A DNA stretch of 64,000 bases from Acidobacteriota bacterium (GTDB lineage: Bacteria; Acidobacteriota; Terriglobia; Terriglobales; Acidobacteriaceae), in assembly GCA_003225055.1 (NCBI GenBank), contig QIAU01000139.1, positions 20,988 to 84,987 of the forward strand, read 5' to 3'. Both the position numbers and the translations under genes were made by a program. The notes beneath the pieces are model-generated. The model worked only from the letters and a program-made list of their open reading frames with translations. It was not told the origin of the DNA and did no database searches. Of the stretch, positions 9,305 through 18,270 are shown piece by piece. Numbering within the stretch: the first letter of the stretch is position 1; the number at the start of each line of letters is the position of its first letter.

Positions 9305-11716
9305 TCACTCGTACCGCAGGGCCACCATGGGATCGACTTTCGCGGCGCGGCGGGCGGGGATGTAGGACGCACTCAGCGCAACCGCAGCCAACAGAAGAGC
9401 AACGCCTAAGAATGTTTGCGGATCAGTCCGACTGACCGAGAACAGCATGCTCGACAACAGACGAGTCGCGATCATCGATGCGGTCAGTCCAATTCCCATG
9501 CCAGCGAGCGCCAAGGCTGAGCCGTACCGGAGCACGAGCCTAAGAATGTCTTCGCGCGAAGCCCCTAAGGCCATGCGGATTCCGATTTCATTTCTTCGTT
9601 GGGTGACGGAATAGGCCATCAAACCGTAAAGGCCGATCGCGGCGAGCAACAGAGCGAGCGCCGCAAAAATCCCCAGCACTTGCGATGAGAATCGCGGCTG
9701 AGCTGCCGATGCGCCCAGAACATCATTCATCGATGTGACCGCCGAGAGCGTTACGGCTTTATCGACTGCACCGACTTGCGCTTGCAGAGCCGCGCCTAGA
9801 TTCATTGGATTGGCGGCGGCTCGCACGACAACATTCATCGTGGGCGGTGCAAACTGCGCGTATGGGACATACATCTCCGACCAGTCGGGTTCGCTAAGCG
9901 CGATGTGTCGAATGTCCCCGATCACACCGACGATTTCCCGGGTCGAAGCCGTATCGCCCATGAGTTGCAGGCGTTTGCCGATCACATCACTGCCAGGAAA
10001 GAAACGCTTCGCAAATGCTTGGTTGACGACCGCAACTCCGGGCGAGTTCTCGTCATCGTGTTCATTCAGCCATCGTCCCGAAATCAAGGGAATGCCCATT
10101 ACTGAGAGATAGCCAGGCGTGACCTGGCGGAATTGGGCGTCGTCGAACTCACTTGGGCCGTAGATGTGTCCCGGAATATGGAAGGGATCGTCACTGTGCT
10201 GTCCGCTCAGAGGCAGTTCAGAGGTTGCGCCAACGGTTTCGACTCCGGGAAGAGCTTTGACGTGCTCCTCAAATTGCCGCCAGAACTGGACACGCGCCCG
10301 GGGATCGGCATAGGGCCCATAGGACGATAGGGGCAGACTCAATCGCGCGGTCACAACGTGATCGGTCTGAAAGCCTGGTGAAACGTGGATCAACCGCCAA
10401 AAACTCTTGAGCAGCAGGCCAGCGCCGACCAGCAATGTGAGCGATATGGCGATTTCGCCGATCACGAGGGCGCTGCTAAATCGCTTGTACGACGCCGGCG
10501 CTGAGGTACGGCCGGATTCCTTTAATCCTTGGATAAATTCGCCAGCGGAAACCCGCAGGGCTGGCATGAGGCCAAACACAACACCAGTCAATACAGAAAT
10601 TCCGATTGTGAAAGCGAGGACCGTCGGATTGAGACAGCTTTCTCCCAGCCGCGGGACGTCGTGTGGGCCGAAGGCATGCAGCGCGTGAATGCTCCACCAT
10701 GCAGCAAGTACCCCAATAGCGCCTCCAGCGAGAGAAAGCACCACACTCTCGGTGAGCGTCTGGCGGATCAGGCGTATGCGACTCGCTCCGAGAGCAGCGC
10801 GCAACGAAAATTCCCTCTGTCGCGAAATCGAGCGTGCAAGCAGTAGGTTCGCAACATTGACGCATGCAATTAGCAAGAGCAGACTAACCGCACCCCACAT
10901 AAGCAACAGCGCTGGGCGCACCGGTCCAATCAGCACGTCGCGCAATGGCCTCTGGCGCATCCACCAACCTTTATTAGTATCGGGATACTGGTGCTGCAAT
11001 TGCAGCGCAATGGCATCCAAATCGGCTTGAGATTGCCCAAGCGTAATACCTGGCTTGAGGCGCCCAATTGCTTTCAGTGAATGCCCCAGGCGGAAACTCA
11101 TCAACCGATTCAGCATCGGAGTCGGCAGCCAAATCTGAGCTTCGCTGAGCAATGGCACATCGGACGGCAGGACCCCGACGACGGTTAAAGGCGCGCCATC
11201 CATCCTGATGGTGCGCCCCACAACGTTGCGATTGCCGCCGAAATCGCGCTTCCAGACGCCATAGCCGAGAATCGCCACTTGCGGCTCGTTCACTTGTTCG
11301 TCCGACAGAAGAAAGTCCCGCCCAAGCAAGGGGCGAATGCCCAGGCACGCGAAGAAATTAGCGGATGCAATGGTTGTCAGGACCTGCTCGGGTTTATCGC
11401 CTGAAAGGTTTGATGGCCCAGCCACGTAGCCCATCCCCGCAATCCGTTCAAACGCTCGGTTCGCGGCCCGGTAATCGCGAAAGTCGGGTGGTGAAACACC
11501 TGCTTCATCGCTCATTGGCATCTTGCCGTTAAGCCATACCAAACGATCAGGGATCCCAAAGGGTAATGGACGCAGGATCACCGCTTCGATGACGCTGAAG
11601 ATGGCCGTGTTCGCGGCGATTCCAAGCGCCAGAGTGATGACAGCTACCGAGGTGAATCCCGGGCTCTTGCGCAACTGCCGCAGCCCGTAACGAAGATCTT
11701 GCAGTAAGCCGCTCAT
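9305..11716 (-). CDS. ADOP-family ABC permease, second of the array
   Basis: An 803-residue ADOP permease starting MSGLLQDLRYGLRQLRKSPG, with GAGGAAAG before the ATG. Domain order as in its paralogues: TM1, MacB periplasmic core (about residues 45-240), FtsX block with LLLARSISRQREFSLRAALG, a second TM and core, then a second FtsX block with MAYSVTQRRNEIGIRMALGA and the AAKVDPMVALRYE tail. It sits 9 nt after the first permease and 10 nt before the third. No substrate can be read from the sequence. Confidence 0.88.
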   Translation of the reverse strand: MSGLLQDLRYGLRQLRKSPGFTSVAVITLALGIAANTAIFSVIEAVILRPLPFGIPDRLVWLNGKMPMSDEAGVSPPDFRDYRAANRAFERIAGMGYVAGPSNLSGDKPEQVLTTIASANFFACLGIRPLLGRDFLLSDEQVNEPQVAILGYGVWKRDFGGNRNVVGRTIRMDGAPLTVVGVLPSDVPLLSEAQIWLPTPMLNRLMSFRLGHSLKAIGRLKPGITLGQSQADLDAIALQLQHQYPDTNKGWWMRQRPLRDVLIGPVRPALLLMWGAVSLLLLIACVNVANLLLARSISRQREFSLRAALGASRIRLIRQTLTESVVLSLAGGAIGVLAAWWSIHALHAFGPHDVPRLGESCLNPTVLAFTIGISVLTGVVFGLMPALRVSAGEFIQGLKESGRTSAPASYKRFSSALVIGEIAISLTLLVGAGLLLKSFWRLIHVSPGFQTDHVVTARLSLPLSSYGPYADPRARVQFWRQFEEHVKALPGVETVGATSELPLSGQHSDDPFHIPGHIYGPSEFDDAQFRQVTPGYLSVMGIPLISGRWLNEHDDENSPGVAVVNQAFAKRFFPGSDVIGKRLQLMGDTASTREIVGVIGDIRHIALSEPDWSEMYVPYAQFAPPTMNVVVRAAANPMNLGAALQAQVGAVDKAVTLSAVTSMNDVLGASAAQPRFSSQVLGIFAALALLLAAIGLYGLMAYSVTQRRNEIGIRMALGASREDILRLVLRYGSALALAGMGIGLTASMIATRLLSSMLFSVSRTDPQTFLGVALLLAAVALSASYIPARRAAKVDPMVALRYE

Positions 11717-11725
11717 AGACTTTCC

Positions 11726-14143
11726 TCACTCGTAGCGCAGCGCTACCATGGGATCGACCTTGGCGGCCCGGCGGGCGGGGATGTAGCAAGCCAGCATGGC
11801 CGTCGCTAATAACACGGCCGCGACTCCGACCAATGCCCGGATATCCACTGCTGCTACTCCATAGACCATGTTTTTCATGGCGCGACCGACAAAGTAGGTA
11901 CCCAGTAATCCAGCCACGGATCCGACCAGCGCCAAACCCACACCCTCCCTCAAAATCAGCCCCAGCACCTTGTCCCGGCCGGCCCCGAGCGCCATCCGTA
12001 CGCCAATCTCGTGTGTACGCTGCGTAACAGCGAAGGCCATTACGCCGTAGATCCCAATTGCGGCGAGCAACAGAGCAAACGCGGCAAAGGTTGCGTACAA
12101 GACGGTGGTGAAGCGATCTGACGCGAACGACTCATTGACGATCTGATCCATGGTTCTCACAAAAGCCAAAGGCAGCTCCGGTTCTATGGAACGAATCGCC
12201 TTCGCCACGTTCTCGGTCATCTCTCCTGGATCGCCCGTAGTCCGAACCGCCAGGTTTGCCTGCGGCCACGGACTCTGCCAAAAAGGCACGTCAATTTCCG
12301 GATAGTCATCACGAAGATCACCAGTCCGCACGTTGTGGAAGATGCCCACGATCTGCCATTCCACTGGAGGACCATTGCGGGTGACGCCTGGAATCAGCTG
12401 TTCGATTGTGAGGCGCTGGGTGAGGGGATCAACCCCGGGCAAGTAACGCCTGACGAACTCCTCATTTACCATGGCTACCCGCACGCTCCCCGATGTATCT
12501 CGTTCAGTGAAGCCGCGCCCCTTTACCACGCGAATGCCGAAGGTTTGGAAGTATCCTGGCGTGACCATCTGAAATCCCGCATTGGTCCGAGATGACGCAT
12601 CCTGCGGAGAGCCCACGACTGTAAAAAACATGCCAAACCGTCGGCCTCGTACCGGAGTGGCAGTCGCCGCCTCCGCGCGAGTAACACCGGGAATCGATTC
12701 CAACTTTTCCAAAACCTGACGGTAAAACGCGACGATCTCGTCTGCGCTGGAGAAACGACCCTGCGGTACTGGAAGAGAAAAGGTGAGAATGTGATCGCGG
12801 CGAACGCCCAAGTCTACCTGAATAATATTCCAGAAGCTGTGGATGGCCAGCCCCGCCGCTGCCAACAGCGTCAGCGCCAGGGCGAACTCTACGACCACCA
12901 GGGTTCGTCGCAACTGATGCCGGCCGGCACCGTTGCCGGCGCGCCCGCCTTCCTTGAGCGCTTCGTTGGGATTAACGCGCGATGCCTGCCATGCGGGGGC
13001 GCAACCGAATAAAATAGCGGCCGCCATCGTGGCTATCAGCGTGAAGTAAAGTGTGGGGAGGCTTATCTGGATGTCAGCTTCTGAAGGCAATGTGGAAGGC
13101 GGCATGATTGTGATCAGCGCCTTGAGGATGGCTTGACCCACACCGATGCCGACTGCAGCTCCCATTATGGCCAGCACCAGGCTCTCGACCAGAAACTGCG
13201 TGAAAAGCTTGCGACGGCTTGCACCCATGGAAGCTCGTACTGCGATTTCTCGTTGTCGTGTGGTGCCTCGGGCTAGCAGTAAATTGGCGACGTTGGTGCA
13301 CGCAATCAACAAAACCAAGCCGACCGCGCCCATCAACAGCCACAGGGTCGAAAGGGTTTGGCGAGGTATGAAATTATTGCGGAGAGGCTCGACGCTTGCT
13401 CCCCAATTCTTGTTCGAATCCGGATGGTCTTGAGCGATCCGGCGCGTCACGACGTCCATGTCGGCTTGTGCCTGCGGCATAGACACTCCCGGCTTGAGAC
13501 GTCCCATTACGGTCAACCAACGAAACTTATGATCCATTTGGTCGGGTTTGAAGGCCAAGGGAGCGGTCACCTGAACCGGGAGCCGATCAGCCACACCTGG
13601 CGCCAGCACTCCTACCACGCTGTAGAGCTCGCCATTCATCCGGATCTGCCGGCCGATGATGTTGCGATCAGCGCCCAGGCGCTCCCACAAGTTGTGCATA
13701 AGAATAACGACGTGGTCTTTGCCTGTCTCCCCTTCCTCGGACACAAAGTCACGGCCTAGGAAGAAACGAAAACCCTGCATGGTGAACCAGCCAGGCGTGG
13801 TGAGATGGCCGGGCACCTCTTCGGGGCGGTCCGATGTAGCCAGATTGAAGTTGGCATCCGTCCACGCGTTCAGATCCTGAAAGGCGGAGTTCTGTCGTTT
13901 CCAATCGAGGAAATCACCAGTCGAAACTACGCTGCGGCCGTCGCTCACTCTTGACCACACCATAACCAGCTGTTCGGGATGTGGATAGGGCATGGGTTCG
14001 AGAAAAGTCGCGTAAACCACGCTGTAAATCGCGGTTGTCGATCCGATGCCCAGCGAGAGCGTCAGGACCGCGACTAAGGTGTACCCGGGATTCTTGCGCA
14101 ACTGCCGCAATGCATAGCGTAGGTCTTGGAATAAGCCGCTCAT
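11726..14143 (-). CDS. ADOP-family ABC permease, first of the array
   Basis: An 805-residue ADOP permease, MSGLFQDLRYALRQLRKNPG, whose ATG overlaps the ATPase stop by four bases (ATGA), so the two are translationally coupled. It has two MacB-type periplasmic cores each followed by an FtsX membrane block; coupling regions LLLARGTTRQREIAVRASMG and MAFAVTQRTHEIGVRMALGA; tail AAKVDPMVALRYE. As the copy directly coupled to the ATPase it is the best candidate for the obligate partner, with the five downstream copies as alternative or co-assembling permeases (inference). Confidence 0.9.
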   Translation of the reverse strand: MSGLFQDLRYALRQLRKNPGYTLVAVLTLSLGIGSTTAIYSVVYATFLEPMPYPHPEQLVMVWSRVSDGRSVVSTGDFLDWKRQNSAFQDLNAWTDANFNLATSDRPEEVPGHLTTPGWFTMQGFRFFLGRDFVSEEGETGKDHVVILMHNLWERLGADRNIIGRQIRMNGELYSVVGVLAPGVADRLPVQVTAPLAFKPDQMDHKFRWLTVMGRLKPGVSMPQAQADMDVVTRRIAQDHPDSNKNWGASVEPLRNNFIPRQTLSTLWLLMGAVGLVLLIACTNVANLLLARGTTRQREIAVRASMGASRRKLFTQFLVESLVLAIMGAAVGIGVGQAILKALITIMPPSTLPSEADIQISLPTLYFTLIATMAAAILFGCAPAWQASRVNPNEALKEGGRAGNGAGRHQLRRTLVVVEFALALTLLAAAGLAIHSFWNIIQVDLGVRRDHILTFSLPVPQGRFSSADEIVAFYRQVLEKLESIPGVTRAEAATATPVRGRRFGMFFTVVGSPQDASSRTNAGFQMVTPGYFQTFGIRVVKGRGFTERDTSGSVRVAMVNEEFVRRYLPGVDPLTQRLTIEQLIPGVTRNGPPVEWQIVGIFHNVRTGDLRDDYPEIDVPFWQSPWPQANLAVRTTGDPGEMTENVAKAIRSIEPELPLAFVRTMDQIVNESFASDRFTTVLYATFAAFALLLAAIGIYGVMAFAVTQRTHEIGVRMALGAGRDKVLGLILREGVGLALVGSVAGLLGTYFVGRAMKNMVYGVAAVDIRALVGVAAVLLATAMLACYIPARRAAKVDPMVALRYE

Positions 14144-14865
14144 GCGCGCGCATCCTGCATCAGCTTGTGCAGCTCTTCTTCGGCCACGACTTTGCCGTCG
14201 AAGAGATGGATTTCGCGCTGCGCATGTTTAACGAACCGCGGGTCGTGCGTGACCATGCAGATGGTTGCGCCTTCGCGGTGGAGGTCTTGAAGCAGCTCCA
14301 TGACCGCTTCGCCGTTGCGCGAATCCAGATTCCCGGTGGGTTCGTCCGCAAGCAGGATGGAAGGATGTCCGGCGAGCGCCCTGGCGACGGCGACTCTCTG
14401 CTGCTGGCCTCCGGAAAGTTGCGAAGGGTAATGCCTGATTCGGTGCGCCATGCCGACGCGCTCCAGCGATTCCATGACACGTTTTTTGCGCTCCGCCGAA
14501 GGCATTCTCTGCCGGTAGGTCAGCGGCAATTCCACGTTCTCGTAAACCGTGAGATCGCCAATCAGATTGAAACTCTGAAATATGAAACCAATCTCGCGGT
14601 TGCGAATGCGGGAGCGGGCTGCAAAATCCAGGTTTTCGACCGGCTCGTTGTTCAGCCGGTACTTCCCGCCGGTCGGCGTATCGAGCAAGCCCATAATAGA
14701 AAGGAGCGTGGACTTGCCGCATCCTGACGGTCCGGATATAGCCACGTATTCCCCTTTCCCAATTCCCAAATGGACTCCAGAGAGCGCGTGCGTCTCGACC
14801 TCGTCGGTATAAAAAACTTTCGTCAGGTCTTCGATCTGGATCAGGGGTTGTCCTGCTTCGCTCAT
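14140..14865 (-). CDS. ABC transporter ATPase, MacB/LolD type
   Basis: A 241-residue cytoplasmic ATPase. Visible motifs: Walker A GPSGCGKST near residue 45, Q-loop IFQSFNLIGD, signature LSGGQQQRVAVARAL, Walker B ILLADEPTGNLD and switch histidine in MVTHD. This is the LolD/MacB-N/FtsE class that powers FtsX-like permeases, which fits the ADOP genes that follow directly (4-nt overlap). It begins 20 nt after the adaptor gene. ADOP permeases are usually found without an ATPase, hence the word orphan in their name; here an ATPase is present and presumably serves all six. Confidence 0.93.
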   Translation of the reverse strand: MSEAGQPLIQIEDLTKVFYTDEVETHALSGVHLGIGKGEYVAISGPSGCGKSTLLSIMGLLDTPTGGKYRLNNEPVENLDFAARSRIRNREIGFIFQSFNLIGDLTVYENVELPLTYRQRMPSAERKKRVMESLERVGMAHRIRHYPSQLSGGQQQRVAVARALAGHPSILLADEPTGNLDSRNGEAVMELLQDLHREGATICMVTHDPRFVKHAQREIHLFDGKVVAEEELHKLMQDARA

Positions 14866-14885
14866 AGGTTGTTCCTCGGTTCCGG

Positions 14886-16145
14886 CTAATCAAGCCGGAT
14901 GCGGTCGGTATTGTCGTAGCGCGACATGTCGGAAAGGATGACGGTGTCGCCTTGGTGCAGGCCTTCGAGAATCTGGATTGAGTTCACGGACGCTCGCCCA
15001 ACTTTCACCGGAACGCGCACGCCGCTCCTGCCGTCCGGATCAAGTTTGAACAAGCTGATGATGCTGTTTTCTTGTCCAAAGGCTGGGCGGCCGGTATAGA
15101 GCACGTCGTCCAGGCGCTCCAAATCAATGGTTCCGTCAACGCTCAGATCAGGCCGGGCTCCTTTGGGAAGCTCGCCTGTGAGTTTCACGTCGACCGTAAC
15201 CGTGCCGTTTTGCACCGCCGGATCGACGCGCATTACCGTGCCGGCGACCGTTCCGTTGTGAGTGTCGATCAAGGCGGGCTGGCCGATTTGGACGTCGCGC
15301 GCCTGTGTTTCCGCAATTTTCAACTCCGCCATTAAATGATCCGGCTGAACCACCTTTGCCAGCATCGTGCCCGGCGACACATGCTGTCCAACCTGCAGCG
15401 GAAGGTCGACCAGGACGCCTTCAATTTGCGCTCGAACCTTGAGTGCGTTTAGCTGCTTCTGTTTCAACTCGGCAAGCACGCGCATCTGATCAACCTTGGC
15501 TTCTTGTTGGGCAAGCTGGGATTCGATCGCTTTCTGGTTAACATCGAGGCGCTCACTCTCAAGATTGTTCCGGGTCGTCAGTTCATCGGCTTTGCTCTTG
15601 GAGTTCTTGTAGACAAGTCCAGAAATCACCCCGAGATCGTAGAGCGCCTTGTCGGTGTCGGCCTGACGCTGGGCTTGGGTGTAGTCGGAGGTCACGGTCG
15701 CCGCCCCGGCTTTTTGGTTCATCAGATCGCTCTGGAGTTTCACGCGCAGGCTCTGGTATTCAGCCTCTGCGGCCTTCAACTGAAGTCTTGCGTCCACCGC
15801 AGCCTGCTCCACCTGCGGATTGCTCATCTCGACCAGAATCGTGTCCGCTTGCACCTCGGAGCCGGGCAATTTGAGGATTCGGATAACCGTCGCCTCTGTC
15901 TCCGCCGGTATTTGACGGGTGAACTCTTGGCTGGGAATTAACGAACCTAGACCTCTCACCTGGCGAAGCATGGAGCCGCGCTTCACGCTGTCGGTCCAGA
16001 CGGTACTGCGCTCGACCTCAGGCGCGGCAGGCTTCAGTCTGGAGATGCCGATCGTCGCCGCGCCCAGGCACACGATACCAATCGCCGACCAGATGATCTG
16101 CCGGCGTCGCTTTTGTCGCTTGAATTCAGGCCGAGCAATATCCAC
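14886..16145 (-). CDS. HlyD/MacA-family membrane-fusion (periplasmic adaptor) protein
   Basis: A 419-residue adaptor starting MDIARPEFKRQKRRRQ, a short basic cytoplasmic leader, then one membrane segment (residues about 17-35) that anchors it in the inner membrane. A barrel-sandwich/lipoyl half (VSTE-like TEATVIRILKLPGSEVQADT) leads into a long coiled-coil hairpin (about residues 110-230, rich in LQLKAAEAEYQSL and QLAQQEAKVDQMRVLAEL), then the second lipoyl half and a beta-barrel. First gene of the minus-strand operon, 20 nt upstream of the ATPase. Together they make a MacAB-like or tripartite efflux system; no outer-membrane TolC partner is present in the window. Confidence 0.9.
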   Translation of the reverse strand: MDIARPEFKRQKRRRQIIWSAIGIVCLGAATIGISRLKPAAPEVERSTVWTDSVKRGSMLRQVRGLGSLIPSQEFTRQIPAETEATVIRILKLPGSEVQADTILVEMSNPQVEQAAVDARLQLKAAEAEYQSLRVKLQSDLMNQKAGAATVTSDYTQAQRQADTDKALYDLGVISGLVYKNSKSKADELTTRNNLESERLDVNQKAIESQLAQQEAKVDQMRVLAELKQKQLNALKVRAQIEGVLVDLPLQVGQHVSPGTMLAKVVQPDHLMAELKIAETQARDVQIGQPALIDTHNGTVAGTVMRVDPAVQNGTVTVDVKLTGELPKGARPDLSVDGTIDLERLDDVLYTGRPAFGQENSIISLFKLDPDGRSGVRVPVKVGRASVNSIQILEGLHQGDTVILSDMSRYDNTDRIRLD

Positions 16146-16558
16146 AGATGAAGATTATGCAACTCGTTGGCCAGAATCCACACCGTGCTATGCGATTGAA
16201 GGGCTCGGAGTTAGAGTTCCTGAAGGGATTCTTGTGCCAGCCGCGGTTGTCCGCTGGCGGAATTGGGTGTCCGTTATCGGACAGGCATGTGATCGGCTTG
16301 ACGCGCCCCGACTTCGGCTCCCTGATGTCCTAAGAAACAACGAACGTACCTTGTTTCGCTCCCATGGACTGGCCTGAATTCTTGTGAGTCTGGGACCTGC
16401 CATTCAATCGGTTGCCCTACGTGCCCACAGAACGAACTCACAAGTGCAACATCCGCCGTTTTCACGCTGCAGCTGATGTTGCAGATGGCACCGGTAAACA
16501 TCGCTTGAGTCGAAACCATAGGTCCTCCACAATGGAGGAGGTTGGGAGTAAAACATAT
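16146..16558 (-). other. Intergenic region upstream of the adaptor operon
   Basis: About 410 bases with no convincing gene. It must hold the promoter of the efflux operon on the minus strand, but I could not pick a clear -35/-10 pair. A minus-strand open frame covers 16274-16612, but it has no family resemblance or ribosome-binding site and is not annotated as a gene. Confidence 0.4.
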
Positions 16559-16999
16559 ATGGCAATCCTCAACATCAAGAACTTTCCCGACGCTCTTTAT
16601 GGTCATCTTCATCTACTTCATCGAAGAACGTCCCCGGTTTCTTCCCCTGCTCGAACCGCTTTTCAGAGGAGTCGATGACGGACGCAGGGAGTTGGTTACG
16701 TCGGCGCTTACTTTGCTGGAAGTCTTGGTCGTTCCCTACCGTTCCGGAGACCATCTGCTGGCCGAGCGCTATGAGGCTCTTCTCACGCAGAGTCGCGGGG
16801 TCCGGGTTGCAGAGATTTCGCGCGACCATTTGCGCGCGGCCGCGCAGCTCAGGGCCGAAACGGGAGTCCAGATGCCAGACTCTCTTCAGCTTGTGGCCGC
16901 ATTGGCGGCGCCGGCTGCACTACTTTTCTCACCAATGATCGTGACCTCCCGACCATAGCTGGGCTCGGTATCTTGCAATTATCTTCCTGCGTTAGGTGA
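16559..16999 (+). pseudogene. Fused remnant of a FitAB/VapBC-type toxin-antitoxin pair
   Basis: The ATG at 16559 (GGGAG about ten bases upstream) opens MAILNIKNFPDALY, the ribbon-helix-helix N-terminus of a FitA/VapB-like antitoxin. After about 14 codons the antitoxin stops abruptly and, in another frame from 16599, the sequence continues FIYFIEERPRFLPLLEPLF, the start of a PIN-domain ribonuclease. The PIN part runs through LVTSALTLLEVLVVP and QMPDSLQLVAA, then shifts frame near 16910; the original end FLTNDRDLPTIAGLGIL continues to a TGA at 16997-16999. The PIN start codon and first catalytic Asp (expected just before FIYF) are missing. A deletion has therefore removed most of the antitoxin and the beginning of the toxin. 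Certainly inactive. Confidence 0.72.
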
Positions 17000-17199
17000 T
17001 CCTGCAGCGCTACCGAGGTGCTCAATGCCGGGAGGCGTTCTCGATGTTTGCGGTGTCAGGTCGAAGTCCCAGCCCGGGTCCGGAGTTCAGCGGCCGCCTT
17101 TCGAAATAAGTCGGAGAATTTTGTGGCTGCCCTGAGTCGACGTTCCGGCAGAAGTCGGGCCCCAGCGAAACCAAAGACGATTAGAGTCCACAGCAATGC

Positions 17200-17325
17200 A
17201 TCCAAACTTTGCGCCAGCTTGCGAATAAGTAAGGATTCCTCCGGGGTCGTTATCGACGTTCGCAGTAATAAAGCCGGGGCCAAACACCGCAAAAAACGCG
17301 AGTAAGCGGTACCGGAGCAACTTGG
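17200..17325 (-). pseudogene. Fragment of an NRAMP-like transporter gene (copy of 26501-26626)
   Basis: On the minus strand these 126 bases match 26501-26626 of the intact NRAMP-related gene with six differences by my count, all in third codon positions and all silent. The fragment encodes KLLRYRLLAFFAVFGPGFIT and the DNDPGG metal-site segment. Just past it a single-base loss is seen, after which only ALLWTLI is recognisable before similarity ends. No start codon or downstream membrane segments remain. The surrounding 16999-17468 holds no other gene. The silent-only pattern suggests a second functional transporter gene that was later truncated, rather than a recent chance duplication. Confidence 0.75.
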
Positions 17326-17468
17326 CGAGACGGCATATGAGCGCGGGTAAACGCCGGTTAATCGGAGGCGCGCAAAGCTGTGGCAAACGCGCTGGTCCAT
17401 TGGCAGTTAAAACGACTTTAGCAATACACCTTACGAAAAGAGCGCTTCTCCAAACCCAAGGTTCGCCT

Positions 17469-18206
17469 TCAGGGGCGCACTTCGTTGGCCTCGAGCAGCT
17501 CGCGGATCGCGCGCACTCTCGCTTCGAACTGAGACATCTCGATGTTTGACACGGGGGAAGCCGACCTGGGGCGGGGGCTGACTCGCGACCTACCAAGCGA
17601 AGTATGGACATAGCACGCGCGGGTCTGGGCGAGGACATGGTGTACATTGCTCGCGTCAATGCCTCCGCCCGGCATGATGGTGATGCGGCCGGCCGCTTGC
17701 TTCACGAGCTGCTCAATTTGGACCACACCGTCCGCTGCTGTGGCGGCGCCTCCAGAAGTAAGAAGGCAGTTGGCTCCGGTTTTAATCACCAATCCCAAGG
17801 ACGACAAAAGATCCTGGCACTCGTCAAATGCTTTGTGAAAGGTTACGGGAATGGGCGCCGCCAATTTCACCAACCTCGCCGTGCGGGTAAGGTCGATCCT
17901 CTTGCCGGCTTCGAGAACCCCGAGCACAATCCCATCTGCGCCAAGCTGCTTCAGGGCAGCAATGTCGCACTCCATCGTGTCGAGTTCACAGTCGGAGTAG
18001 CAGAAGTCGCCAAGGCGCGGACGGATCAGAACGTGAATGGGGATATATACCCGCCGGCGGACTTCCGCAATGAGGCCTCGACTGGGCGTCGCCCCTCCGG
18101 AAAACAGCTCGCTGCAAAGCTCAATCCGGTCAGCGCCACCGCGTTCTGCAGCGACAGCGTATTCCACCGACTCAACGCAGATTTCCACGACGACACCGTT
18201 CTTCAT
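17469..18206 (-). CDS. cutC: CutC-family copper homeostasis protein
   Basis: A 245-residue cytoplasmic TIM-barrel protein of the CutC family. Seen: VVVEICVESVEYAVAAERGG at the start, GADRIELCSELFSGGATPS, the IHVLIRPRLGDFCYSD segment, ADGIVLGVLEAG, VTFHKAFDECQD and IMPGGGIDASNV, all family hallmarks in the right order. Length is normal for the family. CutC was linked to copper tolerance in E. coli but its biochemical activity remains unsettled. It stands alone, between the NRAMP fragment and a TonB receptor on the same strand; start ATG at 18206 has only a weak ribosome-binding site. Confidence 0.9.
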   Translation of the reverse strand: MKNGVVVEICVESVEYAVAAERGGADRIELCSELFSGGATPSRGLIAEVRRRVYIPIHVLIRPRLGDFCYSDCELDTMECDIAALKQLGADGIVLGVLEAGKRIDLTRTARLVKLAAPIPVTFHKAFDECQDLLSSLGLVIKTGANCLLTSGGAATAADGVVQIEQLVKQAAGRITIMPGGGIDASNVHHVLAQTRACYVHTSLGRSRVSPRPRSASPVSNIEMSQFEARVRAIRELLEANEVRP

Positions 18207-18270
18207 GGTTTGGCTCAGGAAAACCGGTGCTCCCGGTATCGGCTTCGAACCTAGGGCAGCGTGGCCAGGC

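Noticed and set aside
16274..16612. Minus-strand frame of 112 codons upstream of the adaptor
   Set aside because: No family resemblance or start signal, and it overlaps the toxin-antitoxin remnant on the other strand.
18225..18260. TTCGAAC stretch resembling a tRNA T-loop
   Set aside because: The flanking bases do not pair into a T-stem and no anticodon or acceptor arm can be drawn.
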